DNA of 10,711 nt from assembly GCA_035513175.1 (NCBI GenBank), contig DATKCN010000151.1:1-10711 (forward strand), in the 5' to 3' direction. A program made the position numbers and the translations under genes. Below the pieces are notes generated by a model. The model saw only the letters and a list, made by a program, of their open reading frames with translations. It was not told the origin of the DNA and did not search any database. The stretch comes from DATKCN01 sp035513175 (GTDB lineage Bacteria; Chloroflexota; Chloroflexia; Thermomicrobiales; CFX8). Below, piece by piece: positions 6,945 to 10,711 of this stretch; within the stretch, counting starts at the first letter, position 1; the number at the start of each line of letters is the position of its first letter.

Positions 6945-7619
6945 ATGGTTACGACACAGCCAGGTAGCTCATCGGAGCACGATAGACCGCTGACCACCAC
7001 CAGCACGACCTACGTGGCTACTGCGAATGACCCAGATGTGATAACCCGAAAGGATCGGGTCCGCTGGGGGCCAATCCTTGCAGGCTTGCTGACGACGATC
7101 GTCACGTTAGTTGTGCTCACGGTACTCGGGCTGGCGATCGGCATGTCAGCCTTCGATCCGGGCGATGACGGCGTCGGCACGGCCGCCGCGATCTGGGGCG
7201 CCATCAGCGCGCTGATCGCCTTCGTCGCCGGTGGGTATGTCGCGGCCAGAAGCGCCGCCGTTGATGGGGAAGGCGCTGGAGCGCTCAACGGATTCCTCGT
7301 TGGCGTCGCCGCGATCGTGTTGATGCTGTGGCTGCTGGGCGCCGGTCTTGGCAATCTGCTCGGCACGGTCGGAAGCAACATCTCGGAGATCGCCGACCTT
7401 GGCCAGACGGTCAATGTTCTGGACGGCCAGGATGTCGCAACAGTCGCTCAGGAAAACTATGACGAGGCGCGCGACAGCGCGTGGGCCACACTGATCGGCC
7501 TGCTGCTCGCGTTGGGCGCCGCAACGTTCGGAGGCTGGGCGGGCCACAACCATTATGCCGAGACGATTCGCAGTGGCGGACGTGCCGTGAACACGACTCG
7601 CACGCGAGCAACAGGCTAA
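6945..7619 (+). CDS. Four-helix integral membrane protein of unknown function
   Basis: 224 residues. The N-terminal ~40 residues are polar and rich in Ser/Thr/Asp. They are followed by hydrophobic segments at about 42-67 (WGPILAGLLTTIVTLVVL...), 79-101, 113-138 and 178-200. The loop between helices 3 and 4 (about 142-176) is acidic, with VLDGQDVATVAQENYDEARD. The Gly/Ala-rich helices, the RVRWGPILAG opening and the closing GGWAGHNHY recall small uncharacterised bacterial membrane proteins often annotated only as hypothetical, some next to PRC-barrel genes. There is no signal peptide or enzyme motif. The ATG at 6945 is supported by GGAG eight bases upstream. The gene ends before a strong stem-loop terminator and is convergent with the CGNR gene. 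A role in the cell envelope or stress response is only a guess. Confidence 0.85.
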   Translation: MVTTQPGSSSEHDRPLTTTSTTYVATANDPDVITRKDRVRWGPILAGLLTTIVTLVVLTVLGLAIGMSAFDPGDDGVGTAAAIWGAISALIAFVAGGYVAARSAAVDGEGAGALNGFLVGVAAIVLMLWLLGAGLGNLLGTVGSNISEIADLGQTVNVLDGQDVATVAQENYDEARDSAWATLIGLLLALGAATFGGWAGHNHYAETIRSGGRAVNTTRTRATG

Positions 7620-7686
7620 GCGGCACACTGCGCCTCACCCTTAACACCCACACACTGACATCGTGCCGGAACGTATCCTTAGTGAC

Positions 7687-7720
7687 CAATGAGCCCCTGT
7701 TTCAGAACAGGGGCTCATTG
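7687..7720. terminator. Perfect 15-bp stem-loop, likely bidirectional terminator
   Basis: CAATGAGCCCCTGTT and AACAGGGGCTCATTG pair without mismatch around a TCAG loop. It lies between convergent genes (membrane protein ending at 7619, CGNR protein ending at 7806). The flanks are only mildly T-rich. The AT base pairs at the stem foot would themselves give an A-tract/T-tract-like sequence in both directions. Confidence 0.8.
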
Positions 7721-7756
7721 TCGTCTAGCGGTGTGCTGCAGGCCGTCTCCCAGCGC

Positions 7757-7772
7757 GAGCCGTTCATGGCTC
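7757..7772. other. Minor inverted repeat downstream of the CGNR gene
   Basis: GAGCC (7757-7761) and GGCTC (7768-7772) could form a 5-bp stem with a 6-nt loop, 34 bp beyond the CGNR stop codon. It is short and could be chance. Confidence 0.2.
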
Positions 7773-7805
7773 CTGCGGCAGATCGAGTTCTCCGCCCAGC
7801 CATTG

Positions 7806-8441
7806 CTACGCCTGCGCGCGACGCCTGCGGAACTTGCGCACTCGTTCGCGGTTGCCGCAACCTGTTCGGCTGCACCACCGGCGGCTCTGGTTGCGGGTCG
7901 TGTCGAGGAACAGGACGGCGCAGTCATCGGCGGCGCAGGCGCGCAGCGTGCCAGGGAGCTGCCCCGTCAACAGCAGCGCGGCCGAGCGGGCAACGGGCCA
8001 GAGCGGGCGGTCGAGGTGTACGCTGCCCTCGTCATCGACGGCGCGCCAACCCATGTGAACATGTCCCTGCGCGTCGACCAGCCGCTCGTTCGCTCCGGCG
8101 TCGGCGATGGCGTCGCCCAATGTGGCGAGGTCCAGCGGATCGACTGGCGTGGCCGAGAGGCGGGACCGAACTGCGCGATAGAGCGCCTCGCGCACCTCGA
8201 CGGCCCATTCCAGCACGGACAGCGCCGTCTCGGGGTTGCGCTCGGCTGCTGTCAGCAGCATCGTCGCTTCGTCGTCGTTCAGGCCGCCGGTCGCCAGGCT
8301 GAAGGCCAGCAGGTCGTCGTAGCCCGCGAGCCGCTCCAGCGGCGCCGGTTCAAGCCTGCCGTCCAGCGTGTTGACGAAGTCGAGGCCCGGCGCGCCGCCA
8401 CCCAGCTCGAATGCGCCCGCGTTACGAGATGCGACCACCAT
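7806..8441 (-). CDS. CGNR zinc-finger protein (ABATE domain), probable transcriptional regulator
   Basis: 211 residues from the chosen start. The N-terminal and middle part match the ABATE-like domain that accompanies CGNR fingers: FELGGGAPGLDFVNTLDGR at the start, then a helical region with ETALSVLEWAVEVREALYR. The C-terminal ~45 residues form the zinc finger: CAADDC, then LFLDTTRNQSRRWCS, then the diagnostic CGNRERVRKFRRRR. All four expected cysteines are present, and the basic tail suits DNA binding. The family is predicted to act as transcriptional regulators, but direct evidence is limited. The ATG at 8441 is preferred because GGAGG sits 8 nt upstream; an ATG 15 nt earlier (8456) lacks a ribosome-binding site. 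It is divergent from the epoxide hydrolase, so it may control that gene and itself. Confidence 0.9.
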   Translation of the reverse strand: MVVASRNAGAFELGGGAPGLDFVNTLDGRLEPAPLERLAGYDDLLAFSLATGGLNDDEATMLLTAAERNPETALSVLEWAVEVREALYRAVRSRLSATPVDPLDLATLGDAIADAGANERLVDAQGHVHMGWRAVDDEGSVHLDRPLWPVARSAALLLTGQLPGTLRACAADDCAVLFLDTTRNQSRRWCSRTGCGNRERVRKFRRRRAQA

Positions 8442-8470
8442 TGGCGAGACCTCCATTCGTTGCTTGCTTC

Positions 8471-8476
8471 ATTGTA
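8471..8476 (-). promoter_or_regulatory. Candidate -10 element for the CGNR gene
   Basis: On the minus strand this reads TACAAT (5/6 to TATAAT), about 30 nt upstream of the preferred ATG at 8441. No convincing -35 is visible 16-18 bp further upstream. Confidence 0.35.
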
Positions 8477-8492
8477 ATGCATAACTTACCGC

Positions 8493-8521
8493 TTTACACG
8501 TTACTCACCAGATGCTATCAT
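8493..8521 (+). promoter_or_regulatory. Sigma-70-type promoter for the epoxide hydrolase gene
   Basis: TTTACA (8493-8498) and TATCAT (8516-8521) are separated by exactly 17 bp. Each box has 5/6 matches to consensus, in the only markedly AT-rich stretch of the spacer. Transcription would start near 8528, giving a leader of about 70 nt before the ATG at 8597. Confidence 0.6.
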
Positions 8522-8535
8522 GTAATGAGTAAACG
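8499..8535. promoter_or_regulatory. Operator-like inverted repeat around the epoxide hydrolase -10 box
   Basis: CGTTACTCA (8499-8507) and TGAGTAAACG (8526-8535) are inverted copies, differing by one extra base. One half lies in the promoter spacer and the other at the predicted start point, so a bound protein would block polymerase. A second pair, TGTAATGC (8473-8480) and GCATTACA (8546-8553), brackets it, with a further TGTAATG at 8521-8527. The divergent CGNR protein is the obvious candidate binder. Confidence 0.45.
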
Positions 8536-8596
8536 CGACGCTTCGGCATTACATCCGTGACGACCGGCGTGTCGCTGTTCGAGTGAGGAGATCATC

Positions 8597-9754
8597 ATGC
8601 AGCCGGAGCCATTGACGGTCACTATTCCCCAGGATTGCCTGGATGACCTGCGCCGGCGGCTGACAGGCGCCCGCTGGATGCAGGAGATCCCGGACGCTGG
8701 CTGGGACTACGGCACGAACGCGGGCTTCCTGCGGACACTGATCGACTACTGGCGCGACGGCTACGACTGGCGAGCAACCGAATCCTTCATCAACACCTTC
8801 AACAACCAGCGCGTCGACATCGACGGCATGGGCATTCACTTCATCCACGAGCGCGGCACGGGGCCGAACCCGCTGCCGATCCTGCTCTCCCACGGCTGGC
8901 CCAGCACCTTCTACGAAATGCTGAGGCTCCTCCCGTTGCTGACCAACCCGGCATCCCACGGCGGCGACCCAGGCGATGCCTTCGACGTCGTCGTGCCGTC
9001 GATCCCAGGCTATCCGTTCTCGGACCAGCCAGCCACGCGCGGCTTCCATTACGGGCATGTGGCAGAGCAGTGGGTGGCGTTGATGGAGGGGCTCGGCTAC
9101 CCACGCTTCGGTGTGCACACCTACGATGTCGGACGCAGCGTGATGTCGATGCTGCTGCGAACCGACGCGCAGCGCATCATCGGCTACCACACCAGCGAGC
9201 CGGGCAACCCGTCGCCGAATCTCGGTCCTGGCTCGGCGCCACTGACGGAGGCGGAGCGCGCATACATGGAGGCGCAGCGCCGCTGGCAGGCGCAAGAGGG
9301 CGGCTACATGGCGTTGCAGACGACCCGCCCGCACTCGCTGGGCTACGGCCTGACCGACTCGCCGCTCGGTCTGGCTGCCTGGGTGATTGAGAAGTGGTTT
9401 GCCTGGACCGAGCCGCCAAGCGGGAACCTGCTCGATAGCTTCTCGATGGACGACCTGCTGGCGACGCTGACGCTGTACTGGGCAACCGGCACGATCAACT
9501 CGGCCAACCGGCTCTACTTCGAGCGCGCCCGCAGCGCCGTTCCCCTCGGTCCCGACGAGCGCATCGCCGTGCCCTACGGCGTGACGCGCTCCACGCAGGC
9601 CATCGAGCGCGTGCCGCGCGAGCACGTCGAGCGCGTGTTCACCAACCTGCGCCACTGGGCCGACTTCGAGCGGGGCGGGCACTTCGTCGCGCTGGAGGAG
9701 CCGGAACTGGTCGCCACGGCCATCCGCGACTTCTTCCGCCCGTTGCGTTCTTAG
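8597..9754 (+). CDS. Epoxide hydrolase, EHN-domain alpha/beta-hydrolase family
   Basis: 385 residues, the usual length for the juvenile-hormone/microsomal epoxide hydrolase-like family that opens epoxides to diols by way of an alkyl-enzyme ester. The N-terminal EHN domain (about 1-110) contains DLRRRLTGARW and WRDGYDWR. The hydrolase core has the oxyanion motif HGWP (99-102), IPGYPFSDQP (136-145), the nucleophile in HTYDVGRS (Asp177), the lid segment LYWATGTINSANRLYFE with Tyr294 and Tyr307 as candidate epoxide-polarising tyrosines, and the base His362 in GGHFVALEEPE. The nucleophile elbow differs from the common GGDWG, though Asp and the following Gly are kept. There is no signal peptide, so it is cytosolic. 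The start is clear: GAGGAG ends 6 nt before the ATG. It ends 30 bp from the convergent methyltransferase gene. The substrate is unknown. Confidence 0.93.
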   Translation: MQPEPLTVTIPQDCLDDLRRRLTGARWMQEIPDAGWDYGTNAGFLRTLIDYWRDGYDWRATESFINTFNNQRVDIDGMGIHFIHERGTGPNPLPILLSHGWPSTFYEMLRLLPLLTNPASHGGDPGDAFDVVVPSIPGYPFSDQPATRGFHYGHVAEQWVALMEGLGYPRFGVHTYDVGRSVMSMLLRTDAQRIIGYHTSEPGNPSPNLGPGSAPLTEAERAYMEAQRRWQAQEGGYMALQTTRPHSLGYGLTDSPLGLAAWVIEKWFAWTEPPSGNLLDSFSMDDLLATLTLYWATGTINSANRLYFERARSAVPLGPDERIAVPYGVTRSTQAIERVPREHVERVFTNLRHWADFERGGHFVALEEPELVATAIRDFFRPLRS

Positions 9755-9784
9755 CTGTCCCGGGTTGTCGCGCCGCGCAGATCG

Positions 9785-10375
9785 TCAACCACGACTGACT
9801 GCCCGCGCCACGATCGTCTGCTTCGGCAACCCCTCGCTGCCATGCGTGCGCTGCCGGGAGATGGCGGCGATCTCGAAGCGCAGCTCCAGCAGCGCGCGCA
9901 GTGACTCCTCCGTGAAGAAGCGCTTGAGGTAACCCGGCTCCACCTCGAACAGGTCCGGCTCGCGCTCGACGCCAGCGCCATAGCCGGACGCGACATCTCC
10001 GACGGCATTGACGCGGGTCAGCAGAACGCCGCCCGGACGCAGGACGCGGGCGATCTCGCGCGCGATCCCTTCGGTCGTCGGCCGGTCGAAGTAGTGCAGG
10101 CTGAGGCTGGCGACGACCATGTCGACGGCTCGGTCGCGCAGCGGCAACGGCGCGCTCAGGCTGGCGCGGACGAAGCACGCCTCGGGAACATGGGGCGCCG
10201 CCCTGGCAATACGCTCGCGGCTCAGCTCCACCCCGACGACGGCCAGCCCCCTGCCCGCCAGGAAGTGGGCGTCATCGCCGACGCCGCAGCCGAGGTCGAG
10301 CGCGACAATGCCCGGCCGGAGGTCGTCGGCAAACTGGTCCAGCCATGGCCCGTATTCGCGTGCATCGGGCAGCAT
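9785..10375 (-). CDS. Class I SAM-dependent methyltransferase
   Basis: 196 residues of a Rossmann-fold methyltransferase. Motif I is LDLGCGVGDD (27-36 region), the acidic residue that binds the SAM ribose is Glu50 in VVGVEL, motif IV is VDMVVASLSLHYF (84-96), and motif V/VI is EIARVLRPGGVLLTRVNAV. This is the Methyltransf_11/25 type, acting on small molecules or unknown substrates. The C-terminal strand pair (TEESLRALLEL, RFEIAAIS) is complete. The ATG at 10375 is the only ordinary start, but the frame stays open upstream through ARSDYERPADH to a TGA about 45 nt earlier. A CTG at 10411 would add 12 residues. The Shine-Dalgarno upstream of 10375 (GAAAGG, 12 nt away) is poorly spaced. It is convergent with the epoxide hydrolase; a functional link is not evident. 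Confidence 0.9.
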   Translation of the reverse strand: MLPDAREYGPWLDQFADDLRPGIVALDLGCGVGDDAHFLAGRGLAVVGVELSRERIARAAPHVPEACFVRASLSAPLPLRDRAVDMVVASLSLHYFDRPTTEGIAREIARVLRPGGVLLTRVNAVGDVASGYGAGVEREPDLFEVEPGYLKRFFTEESLRALLELRFEIAAISRQRTHGSEGLPKQTIVARAVSRG

Positions 10376-10686
10376 GTGATCAGCGGGCCTTTCATAGTCG
10401 CTGCGCGCCAGAGCGGCCTGTCACTGAGCGCCGGACCCGCGGCGGGAACATCCGACCCTGCTTCCACGTTTATATGCTATAGACGGCGAGCGCGCGGGAG
10501 CGCTTCGCAGCGGCAGCCAACCTGTCCGGAAGAACAGTCAAAAATACGGACCAACTGCCGGTGCCGCAGACGAGCGTCTCCACTATGCTGATGACAGGAA
10601 TTGACGAGTCAATGGAGACTCTGAGCAGACGCGCCAGAACTCACGCCAACCCGGTCTCGCAACGGCGCGTGCAAGAGAGCAACGCA
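10376..10686. other. Intergenic region of ~310 bp with nested inverted repeats
   Basis: No convincing gene is seen. An extended -10-like TGCTATAGA lies at 10475-10483 (plus strand) within a small AT-rich island; the same island reads TATAAA on the minus strand (10469-10474). GTCTCCA (10576-10582) and TGGAGAC (10613-10619) form an inverted pair enclosing the palindrome TTGAC-GA-GTCAA (10601-10612). These could regulate the methyltransferase, a gene starting at the right edge, or both. Confidence 0.4.
10576..10619. repeat. Nested inverted repeats, possible operator or hairpin
   Basis: The outer arms GTCTCCA/TGGAGAC are separated by 30 nt. Immediately inside the right arm is a 12-bp palindrome, TTGACGAGTCAA, with 5-bp arms. 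The TTGACG could also be a -35 box, but no -10 follows at the right distance. Confidence 0.4.
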
Positions 10687-10711
10687 ATGAGCATGATGGT
10701 CGAACAACGCA
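10687..10711 (+). CDS. Possible 5' end of a gene running off the window
   Basis: ATG at 10687 opens MSMMVEQR and continues to the window edge. GAGAG lies about 10 nt upstream. There are further in-frame ATGs at 10693 and 10696. Only eight codons are visible, so neither reality nor product can be judged. Confidence 0.3.

Noticed and set aside
7481..8477. Long plus-strand ORFs overlapping the CGNR gene
   Set aside because: They run through the terminator hairpin and are antisense to a zinc-finger gene with all cysteines in place.
8549..9682. 377-codon open frame antisense to the epoxide hydrolase
   Set aside because: It is a mirror of a strongly supported gene whose catalytic motifs are all in the sense frame; the antisense product shows no motif.
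10094..10591. 165-codon plus-strand ORF antisense to the methyltransferase
   Set aside because: It opposes SAM-binding motifs in the minus frame and has no domain of its own.
1..10711. CRISPR array, tRNA/rRNA genes, toxin-antitoxin or defence genes
   Set aside because: No regularly spaced repeats, no cloverleaf-like or rRNA-like sequence, and no such protein motifs were found on reading both strands.

Overview
This window is GC-rich bacterial chromosome. Its coding regions show strong third-position GC bias, and long open frames shadow the real genes on the opposite strand. Several features point to Chloroflexota, possibly the Thermomicrobia/Sphaerobacter neighbourhood: the DXP-independent vitamin B6 pair pdxS-pdxT, a giant BTAD-AAA-TPR regulator, a CGNR zinc-finger protein, an EHN-type epoxide hydrolase, and a TGTCATCC...GGAATGACA palindromic repeat. 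This placement is inference from gene style, not from a marker gene.

Layout. (1) 1-880: the 3' end of pdxS and a complete pdxT, 3 nt apart, together encoding PLP synthase. (2) 958-5884: a divergent pair made of an acyl-CoA-dehydrogenase-fold flavoprotein on the minus strand and a ~1190-residue SARP/AfsR-like ATPase regulator on the plus strand. They share a short spacer with overlapping, oppositely oriented -10-like elements. (3) 5885-6514: about 630 bp with no convincing gene. It begins with a 219-bp element that has 19-bp terminal inverted repeats and is flanked by 19-bp direct repeats (18/19 identical). The left direct repeat contains the stop codon of the regulator gene. (4) 6515-7619: a small PRC-barrel/DUF2171-like protein and a four-helix membrane protein, followed by a perfect 15-bp stem-loop terminator. 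(5) 7806-9754: a second divergent regulator-enzyme pair, a CGNR zinc-finger protein (minus) and an epoxide hydrolase (plus). The AT-rich spacer holds a good sigma-70-type promoter (TTTACA, 17 bp, TATCAT) whose -10 box is bracketed by an inverted repeat, so it looks like an operator. (6) 9785-10375: a SAM-dependent methyltransferase (minus), then ~310 bp of non-coding DNA with nested inverted repeats leading to a possible gene start at the right edge.

The pdx genes are housekeeping. The rest reads as accessory metabolism and regulation. The two divergent regulator-enzyme arrangements suggest local control: the BTAD protein over the flavoprotein, and the CGNR protein over the epoxide hydrolase. 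I see no defence system, CRISPR array, prophage, tRNA or rRNA. The most unusual items are the 219-bp mobile-looking element at the regulator's stop codon and the operator-like architecture upstream of the epoxide hydrolase.
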